DNA of 64,000 nucleotides from Casuarina equisetifolia (taxonomy: Eukaryota > Streptophyta > Magnoliopsida > Fagales > Casuarinaceae). Each line of letters opens with the position of its first letter. Position 1 is the first letter of the stretch. Of the stretch, positions 1-12,900 are shown in pieces. The notes under the pieces were generated by a model that saw only the letters and a list, made by a program, of their open reading frames with translations, did not search any database and had not been told where the DNA came from. The position numbers were made by a program, and so were the translations under genes. Where the stretch lies: positions 13,827,583 through 13,891,582 of the forward strand of contig CM052359.1 of NCBI GenBank assembly GCA_028551475.1. The letters run 5' to 3'.

Positions 1-711
1 TTCAAGTTCTAAGTGAAATGCCGTTTCACTTTTAGATTGGGTTAAATATTATGAAAAGCATTTTTTTCTGCATTCAAGATAAAAGAGTATACTAAAATCT
101 AGTATGTCTTACATTACTTATGAAATGCTTTGTTATGCTTTTTATATGTTAACGCATTCTCTTTTTTTACAAGTGAATTTTAAGGGAAGAAGTGGATCTT
201 CTATGCTAGCAATGCAAGATACTTATTTATAGTGTTTTAAACATTATATTTGAAATTGAATTGTGACATCATATTTAAAAGTTTCATGTCTCTCTTGAAA
301 CCACTTATGAAGTAAAAGGGACATCTAAATATGTAAGAAGAACTCAATGCCAATTTACTATCAATTCCATGTACTCATCCACATTGTTTTAGACAATAAA
401 AGTGGAAAACAAATAAACTTTTTTAGATAAATTGAGGTAAAGAATTGGGTGTCAAACCTAAGACTTTTAAATCCAAGAAAATATGAATTGTCAACAAAGT
501 CACATAGATAAAAAATAGTTTTCCTTACTTATTCACCAACAATCTAACAAAGTTTTATGACATAACTTGTCTTAAACAAAGTCTAAATATTTTGAATAAA
601 GATAATTGGATTGTTTAAGATGTGGGTTTCAATGCATAATTTTAGGAGTTAAACATGATAGTCTTTATCTTCATAAATATATCATCTTAGTATAAAGTTT
701 CAAAAAAGTTA
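1..711. other. Gene-free AT-rich flank
   Basis: I see no coding signal, RNA gene or recognisable repeat here. The last five bases, agtta at 707-711, match the five bases after the 3' LTR at 6091-6095 and form the left target-site duplication of the copia element that follows. Confidence 0.5.
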
Positions 712-928
712 TGTTATAGAATGTTATTATATAGAATATTATATGGCGTTATATTATGCTTAATTTGTATATCACAATTAATGTAAATATTTCCTTGTAT
801 TGCCATTATTATGTCTTCCATGTAAGGCATCATCATAGGTCAATATAAAAACCTGACATTGTATAGTTTGTATCATTGTAGAATCAATACACAGTGTTTC
901 TCACTTATAGGCCTTTTATTTTATGACA
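712..928 (+). repeat. 5' LTR of the copia element
   Basis: This 217-bp LTR starts TG and ends CA. It aligns by eye along its whole length with 5888-6090 and with 6264-6481. A TATA-like stretch (caatataaaaacc) sits near 841-853, about where an LTR promoter would be. The bases after it, tggtatcataaac, are close to the usual plant copia primer binding site for initiator methionine tRNA. Confidence 0.88.
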
Positions 929-3900
929 TGGTATCATAAACTAGGTCAATCAAAATTGCTTCCACTTTTTTTTTTCTTCGCCTTCAGTTTGAGTGTAAGA
1001 GAATACAGTTACTGCTTCTCCTTTTTTTCCATTCACATATCTATCAACCTTACCTTTTTTTCCACAATTATCCTTCACTTTTTTTCCAAATTCATGTCAT
1101 TACCCTTAAAGCCTTAGCCCTTGCTATATTTTATCCCTAAATTATCCCTTGTTCCTTTTTGAATTACATAATCACCTTTGAAACCCTAATTGTTGACTTT
1201 TTTGTTTCCCAAATTGCCTTTTGCCCTTTTTCGATTTGCCAAATTGCTACCAAACCTTAGTGGCCACATTCACTTTTTCGATTGCCGTAATCCACCATCC
1301 CAATGACTAATTATGCCTCTAATTCTACCGCAATTGCTCCTACCATCATATATTGAGATTCTTCTTATCTATCAATGACTGATTTGCAATTTGGAAGCAT
1401 CATTTCGTGACTACTCACTAGTGAATCCAACTACCATCTTTGGATCAAGTGAGGATGGTCTTCCTTGCCTATAACAAGCTTGGGTTCCTCATTGGCACCT
1501 TTAAGTAATCCTCCAATGACCCTAACATGATGGAGTGTTGGGACTAGGCTTATGACACTATTAAAACCTAATTAGTGAACTCGATGGATCCTTCACTTAA
1601 GAACCTGGTTTCTTGACCCCGATTGGTGACTAACATTTAGGAAATCCTCTGAGAATCATTCGAAAAAGTCTCTGGCACCTAACAATACGGCTTTTGACAA
1701 TCAATCACTGATTTAATACTCACCAGCGGCTACTTGCATGCCAAATTGATGGCTTTCTTTGTATGACTAAAGGACCACTAAGAAGATTTGGAGTCAAAGC
1801 AACCCCTAATTCGTTGTGATTGTGAGCAATGTAGCAAGGTGAATGACCAACTTTGCACGAGGGAACATGAATACCAGTCGATGAAGTTTCTGATGGGGCT
1901 TCCCGACGAGTTCCAAAATCTACGAATGTAGATTCTTTCCTAGGAATCCCTACTATCATTGAGTGGACTTATGCCATGTCTAAGCATGCGCTTCATTAGC
2001 GTAGGGGAGGACTTTTCGATGACATTGCTAGCTTATCCATACTCTAATACAACACTGGCAATAAAGGAGGCTTAGGGTGGATTGATTTTAGTTGGTTTAG
2101 GTCAGGTTTGACACATAGGTCTAGATCTAGGTTGGGTCAAGTCCATGGGTTGATTTCTCACTCAGCCCATTGACCCACTCGCCGCCCTTCAAGCCTCTCC
2201 TTTCAAGCCCAATCCAGCCAACCTAGGATTTACTTTCACTGTAAGAAATAAGGCCACATCAAAAAGGCATGTTTCCTTTTGGTGGGCTACCCCCTAAGTT
2301 GGAATCCTAAATAGAATGAGGGAGGGCCTCGGCCAAAACCTAATAGGACTGGACCCATGGCCCATCATACTTCTAGTGAGGGCTAACTTTCGTCTAACCA
2401 TCTTAGGTTTGGCTTGCAATACCCTTACCAAGCCTATGTCGTGGGGGCTTATAGTGGACCTTTTTTTCCCAATGGCTATGCATCACCTCTATAGCCCAAT
2501 ATGAGTTTGTTAGGCCCTACCTCTCCTACTCTAGGTAGTTTTTATGAGGGCCTGTCTAGACCAAGTTGCTAACCATGCTCAATTAAATGAACACATCTGA
2601 CTCAATGGCCAACTTCACTAGTATGTCTTCTACCTCTAAGCATTTTACTTCCAATTAGATTATTGGCTTAAGAGCTAGTAACCACATCACATATGATTTA
2701 TGTATTTTAGACTCATCTTTTCCATGTGCATCACCCTTTTTTTGTTTTCTTGCTTAACCAAACACGTAACCATGTTATTACCCATATTGGCCATTATAAG
2801 CCCAATCCACACTTGCACCTAAAAAATATCTTATTTTCCCTTCAATTTAAACCCAATTTATATCTATTTGTAAACTTACCCAAGATAATAATTGTATGGC
2901 TTTCTTTTTCGATAATTTTTATGTCTTCTAGGACCTCATGACTAGGTGTTGATTGGGCTCGGAAGGGCAAAAAGAGGACTTTGTTTTCTATGTTCTAGTC
3001 TTTCTAAGGATTTTTTTTTCCAATTTTTAAAATTTTTCCCATAACCATTTTTGTACTTCCAAGCAATCATCTGCTTGTAATTTGATTTTCAATAAAGACT
3101 ATTTACTTTGGCATCGACGTTTGAGTCATTCTTCTTTAAAATCTTATTCTACACATGGCAAAACCATATGTTGTTATGATTCATTTTCTTGTGATATTTG
3201 CCTTCTTGCTAAATAGTCACTTACCATTTTTGCTTTAAGCCAAACTACAACCACTACTATCTTTGAATTCATTCACATGGATGTTTGGGGACCCCATAAA
3301 CATCCTACTCATAATGGTGTTTGTTATTTTCTCACCATTGTGGATGACTTCTCATGTGCCACTTGGACTTTCCTTCTTAAGTATGAGAGTCAAGTTTTTT
3401 AAAAATTAAGACTTTCTTATCCATGGTGCACACTCAATTTGGTGTCCCTGTCAAGCGCATCCCTTTTGACAATGTCACCAAATTTTTTCTTCTAAGTGCA
3501 CACAATTTCTTCTATCCAAGGGCATAATCTGTAAGAGTGCATGTATTCATACTTCTCAACAAAATGGGATAGTTGAACATAAACATCACTATCTATTAGA
3601 TGTTGCCCATGCCTTACTTTTTTAGTCACATCTCCCTTTACGTTTTTGGGGTGAATGTATCCTCACTACTACATACCTCATTAATTAGGTCCCTTCTTCT
3701 CCTCTTGGTGGGATTAAACCTTATAAGCACCTTTTTGGCAAGAATTCTCTCCTTAACCACTTACGTGTTTTTGGCTGCCTATGTTATGCCACCACCTTGG
3801 GTTGCTTAACAAGTTTAGTCCTTAGGCAATTTCTTGTGTTTTCATAGGTTACCCTTCCTATCAAAAAAGGTTATCAACTTTATAACCTTACCACTGAAAA

Positions 3901-5887
3901 AAAATTTTAGTCATGATGTCATTTTTTAGGAAACAATTTTCCTTTTTACTTCTTTTGTTCCTCAATCATCCTCTAGGAGCCTTGCCACCTCATCAACTCC
4001 CATCATACTACCAAAAGAACCTTACTCATTGCCATCATTACTAGTTGATGATCCAATTATCCCAGATTTTGGCTTTGATCCTTCTCTACCACTTGACCTT
4101 CCTACCTTTCCTTTGAAACTGACTAACCCATTACCTAACCCTAATCTCCATCCACCACCTTTATTGGAAGTTTGTCACTCAAGTTAACCCCCTAAACCAC
4201 TCATTTAGACTATCGATTACATTTGTCCCAATGTGCCTTCATCCTCATGCACTTCCTATTATCCCACTTCCCATTACATCTCCATTAACTACTGCTGACC
4301 CATGATTAACACTTCATTGCCTTTATCTTTGCCATTCCTAAGCCTTATTACTTTCATAAGGTTGTCACCAACCCTAATTAGGTTGCTGCCATGAAAAACG
4401 AACTTACTATTCTTGAGGCCAATCACACTTAAGACGTAGTCCCTTTACCTCATGGTCAACATCTAGTTAGATTTTAATGGGTCTATAAGGTAAAATACTA
4501 TGTTGAGTTCGGTTAAGCGCTATAAGGCTTAGTTAGTAGGCAAAGGCTACAATTAGTGGGAAGCTTTCAACTATCAAGATACCTTCTCCCCTACACCAAG
4601 TATGTCAGTGTTTGTATTTTTATCACTATTAGCTCCTCTTTTAGATGGATGTTCAGAATGTCTTCCTTCATGGTAACTTATCTAAAGAAGAGCTTCCCTC
4701 GGATTTCACAATCAAGGGGAGGGACTTGTGTGTTGATTGCAAAAATTCTTATATGATCTAAAACAAGCTTCTCATCAATGAAATGTCAAGTTCACCACTT
4801 CTCTTCTTGCATACAAATTCCCATAGTCTTGGCATGATTATTCACTTTTCACTAAGACTTAGGGAAGTTCCTTTGTAGCTCTTCTTATTTATGGTGATGT
4901 TATTCTCATTATAGAGAACAATCAAGCTGCACTTTAAAATCTCAAGGTCTACTTGAACTCTACTTTCTCTATGAAGGATCTTGGGTAGTCAAAATTCTTT
5001 CTTGGAATTGAGATTGTTTGCTCCCCACATGGCATTTCTTTGAGTCAATGGAAATATACCTTGGAACTTATTTCTAAGCTAGAGTTGGTAGGTTCAATGG
5101 CTTCAATGATCCTTATGGAGCATAACAAGAAATTCAACAACATTGAGTATGATGTCAGTTCCAAGAAAGACCATCATGATCCGCCAATTACCAATTCTTC
5201 GGTTTACCAAAGGTTAGTTGGCAAGTTGATTTACTTGACACTTACCAAACCAAACATCACTTATCCAGTTCAGTTGCTTAGTCAATTTATGCATGCACCA
5301 AAGTAATCACACATGGAAGTAGCTTTAAAAGTGATTAGATATCTTAAGGGTTATCTAGGCCATGGACTTCTATTCCCTTCTTCATCCAAGTTGGAACTTA
5401 AAGCTTATTATAATTCTGACTATAGTACATGCCTCATGACACAAAGATCCACTACTAGTTTTTATATAATGCTTAGAGACTCTTTAATATCTTGGTAATC
5501 AAAGAAACAACCAATAGTTTTTCTATCATCTACTGAAGTTGAATATCAAGCGATGCAAGTCACCACTTGTGAAATAGTATGGATTATGGGGTTGCTTAGA
5601 GATTTTGATTTTTATCTTTGGCAACCCACCTTATTCTTTTGTGATAATGAAGTAATAGAAAAAAATAACAACCAACCTGATCTTCCATGAAATAACTAAA
5701 CTTATCAAAGTTGACTGCCATTATGTAAGAAAGAAGCCTCAACAAGGGATTATCACAACACATCATATCTCCACTAAGGATCAGCCTATGGATTTATTCA
5801 CCAAGGCTCTTTGTAACAGGCAATTTCAGCATCTCCTTTCCAAGCTTAGAATATTTGATTGATTCAAATCTCCAACTTGAGTGGGAG

Positions 5888-6090
5888 TGTTATGGAATAT
5901 TATTATATAGAATATTACGTGGTGCAATATTATGCTTAATTTGTATATCACAATTATGTAAATATTTCCTTGTATTGTCATTATTAGGTTTTCATGTAAG
6001 GCGTCATCATAGGTCTATATAAAGACTTGACATTGTAGTGCAATATAAATATACGGTGTTTCTCACTCATAGGCCTTTTATTTTGTGACA
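5888..6090 (+). repeat. 3' LTR of the copia element
   Basis: This 203-bp LTR follows a purine-rich tract (gagtgggag, 5880-5887). It lacks about 15 bp that both the 5' LTR and the copy at 6264-6481 keep (a tagtttgtatcattg-like stretch), so it suffered a private deletion. It is followed by agtta, the right target-site duplication. Confidence 0.87.
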
Positions 6091-6660
6091 AGTTAAGATT
6101 GAACATCCAAGAGTAAAAGCTTGGATTTTCGTTTCTTGTTACCTTCGTCCTTATGTTATAAAGAACATAAACCCATTATCCAATTATTATGGCCTTCCTT
6201 GACAACAAGCTACGTAGGGTTAGTAAGAGCCTAAGACCCAAATCCAAATATTTGGTCGGATGGATGTGGTGGAATGTTATTATATAGAATATTACGTGGT
6301 GCAATATTATGCTTAGTTTGTCTATCACAATTAATGTAAATATTTCCATGTATTGTCATTATTAGGTTTTTTGTGTAAGGCATCATCATAGCTCTATATA
6401 AAGACCTGACATTGTATAGTTTGTATCATTGTAGTATCAATAGATGGTGTTTCTCATCCATAGGCCTTTTATTTTGGGACAAGTTAAGATTGAACATCCA
6501 AGAGTAAAAGCTTGGATTTTCGTATCTTGTTACCTTCGTCCGGGTGTTATAAGGAACACAAACCCATTATCCAATTATCGTGGCCTTCCTCGACAGCAAG
6601 CTACGTAGGTTTGGTACGAGCCTAAGACCCAAACCCAAATATTTGGTTGGATGGTTGTGG
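5888..6660 (+). repeat. Tandem duplication of LTR plus downstream flank
   Basis: Two head-to-tail units are visible. Unit 1 is the 3' LTR (5888-6090) plus flank 6091-6263. Unit 2 is an LTR copy (about 6264-6481) plus flank 6482-6660. Both flanks begin agttaagattgaacatcc and run in parallel for about 175 bp with scattered substitutions. The unit is about 380 bp. The flank is not LTR sequence, so the duplication covers the element edge and the neighbouring DNA. Unit edges are good to about 10 bp. Confidence 0.85.
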
Positions 6661-7657
6661 TGGGTGCACAAAATGCCATCGTTTTTGACGAAGTAAACAC
6701 TGTCTTTAATATATTCCTCGACGTGTCGTTTCATAGCTTTTAACCACCATTTTGACACTACCTATGCTGTTCTTATGCTTCGGTAAAAGGAGGTAATGCT
6801 CAGAAGAGGCATATTTAACTCATGCGCATGTAGCTCTTTTGGGTCTGGGGTGTACTCGAGGTTTGATTAATCATGTAAAACTCCGCCGCTAAGAACGCAT
6901 TTGAAACCAAAAGGTATGGAAACACTGCGTCGGATCAGGAAGCGGAAGTGGCACAAGAATCTACTACATATTGTCTTGTCGCCAAGACTTGGTCCAAGGC
7001 TTGGGATTCCTTCGAGGCTGAGAACGCTTTTAAATTAAATTTTCTTGTAGTTAATAACTGTTAATTATCGTTATAAGTTTGTCCTCTCCATGCTCTTTAA
7101 AACCCCTCATGCATTGAGAGGACTCATGTTGAATGGGATTTTGAATATATCTTATATTAGATTTTGATATCATGTAATAAAGTCAGAAGAACAAATTTAT
7201 ATTTAAATATTATTTAAGAATTTTTTTTTTTAGTGCCAGACTATATTCCATAACACATAATAATCAATTTTAGAAAAACAAATAAATCCTTTATAATAAA
7301 TACATTCTCTATGGATATCTAATGTCTTAGAAAACATACGTGTAATCAAGAACATTTGTGAATCTTTTGAGAGACATAAGAAGTTTCTAGCAATTAAGTT
7401 AAGAAATATATAATAAATTTTATATTGTCAAGAAATACATATAAATTTTTATTTTTATGATAATGAGTTTTACTATTTCAAAATTAATTTTTATGTTGGA
7501 TTTCCAAACCAAGTTCTTCCTTAATACTCTTATAGCTTCCATTAATTTGGTCCAATTATCCCTCTTGTAATGCAATATATTTTATGATGGTTAAGAAATC
7601 TCGTATTACTAAAGATTTAAGTTTATTAATAAGTCTTTTAAAAAAATCTACCCACGC
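6661..7657. other. Intergenic, no gene recognised
   Basis: This is AT-rich sequence with only short chance ORFs. A 63-codon minus-strand ORF at 6567-6758 spans the duplicated flank, but I do not recognise it and the other copy of the flank does not keep it open. I see no RNA gene here. Confidence 0.4.
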
Positions 7658-7932
7658 AATCCTTGCCATCTAACTGTAATCTCAGCCCCAAAACAACATC
7701 AACTAGTAGCTTAAAAGAAAAAACCAAGAACTAAATAAAGATCCTCAAACTTCCTAGGAAGTCAGCCAATTACGAAATGTCTAGGCTTGTCATGGGCTTG
7801 TGGTACGGTCTGTTCATAATTGGCTGATTTCTCAGGCTGTTTGAGGATCTTTGTTTAGTTCTTGATTTTTTTGGCTTAAGCTACTGGTTGCTGTTGTTTT
7901 GGGGCAGCGATTACAGTTTGGTGGCAAGGATT
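7658..7932. repeat. Long inverted repeat (foldback), 120-bp arms and 36-bp loop
   Basis: The left arm, 7658-7776, is the reverse complement of the right arm, 7813-7932, at roughly 85% identity by eye. A 36-base loop (7777-7812) separates them. Shared blocks include aatccttgcca, ccccaaaacaac, caagaactaaa, aaagatcctcaaac and cagccaatta. A transcript across it would form a long imperfect hairpin. I saw no terminal signature or target duplication that would make it a standard MITE. Alternatives are a foldback transposon or a local inverted duplication of a gene piece, which is one known route to young miRNA or siRNA loci. Confidence 0.85.
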
Positions 7933-9955
7933 GGCTTTTTTTCTTTTCTTTTTATTTATTGTTTATTATTTTTATTTTGTCGCATTATCTATGAAACAAG
8001 TACAAACTTTTCAAGAACAAGTTTGGGATCAACTTATAAAGGATGGTAATTAGACTGTCTCAGCAGCAATTGACTCATAAAATAAAGTAAAATTATCCTA
8101 ATCAAACTAAATTCCCTGCAAATTCCAAAGAGTAATCGCAAACTAATATCTTAAGGAACAATCCAAATTCCTATTGCTGATTAACGTAGATCAAGTAATA
8201 AATATACATAAGGATCATACATAAATATCGATGATTTTGTGTTTTGAAACAAATGATTTTCTTACATCAATGGCAAAGCAATTCTCTAATTGTTAAAAAT
8301 TTTCTTACACCTACAAGATGTCAAATAATTTTGTCTCTTTGACAATTTATTTTTCTCTTAAAATATGATTGGTATGTTAGGAATATATATTCTACTATAT
8401 TCAATCTTTAGCTTAAAATATGCTTAATATGTAAAAAAAATATTAGAGATGACAATATCATATTTCAATTTAGAAGTTTAATTATCATAGCGACTTAATC
8501 AAATTACACAAAATACCCAAAAAGATTTTAAAGACTAGTATTTATCATGAGATAATCACATTACTTCACATATAAATTTATGGCTTTGACGTGCTTCGTT
8601 CACTAATTACCAAATACATGTCATGTCAACAGGAATTGCACCCGATTACCCCTTTCTTTTTCTATGTCAGCTGGACGCACCACTAAAACAGCACATATCC
8701 CACTAACACGCATGGGCCGTTGCGGTCCTCTGTTCATTCTTCAATATGACAAAATCAAGCTGTTTGGTCCCTCAGATTTTCATCGTTTCTTATCGACAAA
8801 ATCAAGCTTCCTTCTCTAATCACCAGCAGAATCCTCTCTGTGCCCCCAAAGACTTTAAGAAATATTCTCTGTTTGTAGTTTTCTATCGGGTGAAACGACT
8901 GAAGTTGTCCGTGGTGGTTCCTTTTTTTCTTTTCTGCTGTTTGGGAAAAAGAATTGCAGAGAAAATATTAAGGGCAAAGAAATCAAGAAACGGAGAACGC
9001 CGAAAAGAGAAAAATAAAAGGAAGAAATTCCACAAACTCTGACAGTGGATCAAGACCGGCACAGAAAATCATGAAAATCACGTTCTACGTGGCAGAATCC
9101 AATCCTTAGCCACGGTGGTGAGTTGCAAAGGTGGGGCTAAGGTAGGTTGTTTTATTCCTTTAAAAATCCCATCTGCTTTCTCCCAAACCCCCAAAAATCT
9201 TCTCTGTTACGATTCGGTGCAAATTCCATACCCGTCCTCTGGTTCCAAAGTATTCATTCAAAGGAAAAGAAAGTACAAAAGAAGGTTCTTTGAAGCTTTG
9301 GGATGCTCTGATTGATTCTAAATTTAAAGTAACGCTTTGATTGGGATAATTTTGGAGTAAATGGGTGTTGGGTTTCGTGGCTTTTGTGCTCCAAGCCTCT
9401 GCTTTTCATTTTGGAAAATCAAAAGGTGGGTGCTTTTGAATTGTTTTGCTTTTCGTTTGCTTTGGTGGGTATCATTGTTCTCTCCGCTTCTGTCATTTGG
9501 GTCAGTTCTTGTGGGATATACAATGAAGTTGTTGCCTTTTTAAAATTGTTTTTCGCAGTTCTTATTCCATTGTTTTTCCAAGTAAGTTGGAGAAATACCG
9601 CGAGATTTTCTTTTGGAAGTAAGAAATTTTGCGGTTTTGAATCATTGGAGTTTAGTTTTGGGCTTAAATTATGGTTTCTGTTACTATAGTTTCATTTAAA
9701 CCGAACTTTGATGCCTATCCGTTTTCCCTTGTTGGAAATTCAATTCCAGTTCATGTTCACCATTTTTTTTTTAATGGGGTCGTAGGAAATCTTGATCGGC
9801 ATGTTGGTTTTCTTGTCCTAAGTGTGAACTTTAGTTCTTTCGGAGACTCTGTCTGAATAATCATCAAGTTGTTATTTATTTCTACTTAAAGATTATTGAT
9901 TTTCTTGTTGGTGGTGGTCTCGTTAGTTGAAGATTTTGGGAAGTGTTGAAGCAAT
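7933..9955. other. Intergenic region and probable promoter/5' UTR of NPGR2
   Basis: No coding gene is recognised. The part up to about 8.7 kb is AT-rich and featureless. From about 8.75 kb base composition becomes more balanced, and the last several hundred bases probably hold the NPGR2 promoter and 5' UTR. The short ORFs at 8746-9042, 9115-9315 and 9384-9689 overlap one another in different frames and resemble no protein I know. A donor-like aagtaagt near 9580 could belong to a 5' UTR intron, but I cannot show that. Confidence 0.4.
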
Positions 9956-12900
9956 ATGAGGATCAAGAATAGGATCGGAAAGCGGAGGAGCGGTAAGATC
10001 AGGCGAAACTTCGGGAAGGTTATGAAGTTTGTCTGCGCCGGGGAGCAGTTACGAGCAGCAGATGAAATGTTTCCGTCATCAGAATCTCTAGCAACCAAGG
10101 ATTATGCAGCAACGGCGACTTCTTCTAAAGCCGGTGAGATTGAAGATAGGCTGGATACCGGAAATATAGAAGAAGCTGAATCATCTCTACGGGAGAGTGG
10201 TTGTTTAAACTATGAGGTTTGGCTCTGTTTTTGCCTTTTAATTATGGTTATCACTTTACTTTTTCTAATTTACTCCTGGGTGGATATAATCTAAGCATAT
10301 GAGGAGCCTTACGAACAATTTCTGAAATTTAAAATTTCTAACTGAGATCTTGAAAGTTATAAAAAATTTACCATTTATCTTCACCTAACATCAGTATTCT
10401 CTTGTAACATGAAGCTACTCATCTCAAGTCAGAAAAGCTATTATCCAAATTCGTCTATTGTTACTCGTGCTGACTGTGGATATGATTAAAATTTGTCTAT
10501 TGAATTTTTCTGAGGATTTTTCTTTTTGGACGATTTGTTATGTGTTTTTGAGATGAGATGTCTCCATTTGCAGGAAGCAAGAGCATTGTTAGGAAGATAT
10601 GAATATCAAAAGGGAAATACAGAAGCAGCTCTGCATGTATTTGAAGGGATAGATATCGTTGCAATGACTTCCAAGATAAAGATAACCCTTACTAGAAGAG
10701 AGGAACCTCATAACAGACGATCACAAAATTATACTGCCCCGCCTATGTCGATACATGCTGCTAGCTTACTCCTAGAAGCAATGTTTCTTAAAGCAAAATC
10801 ATTGCAGGATCTTGGGAGGTTTAGAGGTATTTCCTATGTGTGGAACGTGGATTTGCTATTTGCTTTCTGAATTCTAACACTGTTAGTAAATACTAACAAT
10901 TCTTGTAAAAGGATGGTGAATTCTCAGTTTTTTAGGAAAACTTGTATTAGGTAATCATTCCCACCCTGACAATGACAGGAGTATTCCCACTTCTGACACT
11001 TCATAGTTTACACCTTATTTTGGAATTTTGCTGCTTAGGACATTAAGGTACCTTTTCTGTTAAGAATCTGTCAGGGCAATGGAGAAGGTCCAGATGATTT
11101 TTTGCAGATGGAAAAATAAAATAAAAATGACCGAACAAAAAGAATTTGTGAATTTAACAATCAAAATATAGCTGCATAGCTAATGTTTATTCTGGACATA
11201 GCTAATGTTTAATCATTCTTGCAGAAGCTGCGGAATCTTGCAAAGTTATTCTGGACATAGTTGAATCTTCATTACCAGAAGGCTTGCCTGAAAAATTTGG
11301 TGCTGAATGTAAATTGCAGGAGACTCTGCACAAGGCTGTTGAGTTACTTCCAGAATTGTGGAAACTTGCTGATTCTCCAAATGATGCAATCTTGTCATAT
11401 AGGCGGGCTCTCCTCCATCATTGGAATCTTGATGCAGTAACTATAGCTAGAATCCAAAAGGAGTTTGCAATCTATCTTCTGTACAGTGGAGGTGAAGCAT
11501 GCCCACCTAATCTCCGATTTCAAATGGACACTTCATTCGTTCCCAGCAACAATACGGAAGAGGCTATACTTCTGTTAATGATACTGTTAAGAAAAGCTAC
11601 ACAGAAGAGAATTGAGTGGGATCCATCAATTATGGATCAACTTTCATTTGCTCTATCTGTGGCAGGAGGGTTGAAGGCTTTAGCCAATCAAGTAGAAGAA
11701 TTGCTTCCTGGAATCATTCTTCAGAAAGACAGATACAACACACTGGCTCTTTGTTATTATGGAGCGGGGGAGGACTTAGATGCTTTAAATCTACTTAGAA
11801 AATTGTTGAGTCGTCGTGAAGATCCAAAATGTGTGCCAGCTTCGTTGATGGCATCAAAGATTTGTGGGGAACATCCAAATCTTGCCAAAGAAGGGATAAG
11901 CTTTGCTTGTAGAGCCCTCGAGAATTTGGATTATGGATGCAGTCAATTGGAAAGCGTTGCCAAATTTTTATTAGGTGTTTCACTTTCAACAGATTCTAAA
12001 TCAGCTCTTGCTGACTCAGAGAGGGTGACAAGAGAATCTGAAGCAGTCCAGGCTCTGGAAACTGCTGGCAAAATGACAAGAATGAGTGACCCCAATATTC
12101 TTTACCATCTTAGCCTGGAAAATGCAGACCAAAGGAAGTTGGACACTGCATTGTATTACGCAAAGCGATTACTGAAGTTGGAAGGTGGATGTAATATCAA
12201 GGTGTGGTTACTACTGGCCCGGATATTATCAGCTCACAAGCGGTTTATGGATGCTGAAACTGTTATTAATGTTGCACTAGATCAGACTGGAAAGTGGGAT
12301 CAGGGAGAACTGTTGCGGACCAAAGCTAAAATTCAAATCGCACAGGGTCAGTTAAAAAGTGCCATTGATACATACACCCAGCTTCTTGCGGTTCTTCAAA
12401 TTCAGTCTAAAAGTTTTGGCCCAGGGAAGAAGCTTCACAAGGTTTGTTAGTTAGTGTTCCCTTTTATTGGAGCTCCAATATATTGCATGGATCTCTTATT
12501 GCTTTTTTGCTTAAAATTTATTCATCTTCTGTTGCATTTTGAAATAAACTGGATTTTTGGACATGAAAGGATTTAGTCATGGATAAACTTTTGAACTTAG
12601 TGATAGACTAGCTTGGTATGAAGAAAACTGTGTCAAAAACATTGATTATGGGTAAGTTTGCAGTTCTATATACTATGCTTGTTTTACCAGAAATAGCCCT
12701 TTCTTCATTTAACTTCAAATTTCCAAGGAATCTTTTTTTTTTCTTTTCCTTTTCGGAGACAAGTTTTCTGGTAGTGACTATTTTTGAAATATTTATGACA
12801 GAGTAGCAGAACTCCTTCCAGGAGTTTGGAGTTAGAAGTATGGCATGATCTTGCTTATATCTACGTAAGCCTGTCACAGTGGCATGATGCTGAGATTTGT

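Larger units (their letters stand above)
712..6090 (+). mobile_element. Decayed Ty1/copia retrotransposon with both LTRs
   Basis: The element has a 5' LTR, an initiator-Met-type primer binding site just after it, a gag-pol interior, a purine-rich tract and a 3' LTR, and is flanked by a 5-bp agtta duplication (707-711 and 6091-6095). Reading through stops and frameshifts, the copia gene order can be followed: a gag segment near 1.85-1.95 kb, a CCHC-like zinc knuckle near 2.24 kb, the protease-to-GAG-pre-integrase region at 2.6-3.2 kb, the integrase core at 3.25-3.8 kb (an HMDVWGP-like stretch and a Q-Q-N-G-I-V-E-H-like motif), reverse transcriptase at 4.4-5.3 kb and RNase H at 5.3-5.85 kb. Many stops are present and the longest open pieces are under 90 codons, so it is non-autonomous. 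The family assignment comes from remembered domain sequences. Confidence 0.88.

Noticed and set aside
923-1117. 64-codon ORF right after the 5' LTR
   Set aside because: It overlaps the primer binding site and leader of the copia element and is a low-complexity F/S-rich chance ORF.
8746-9689. Several ORFs of 60-101 codons upstream of NPGR2
   Set aside because: They overlap in different frames, show no family similarity, and lie in the likely promoter and 5' UTR.
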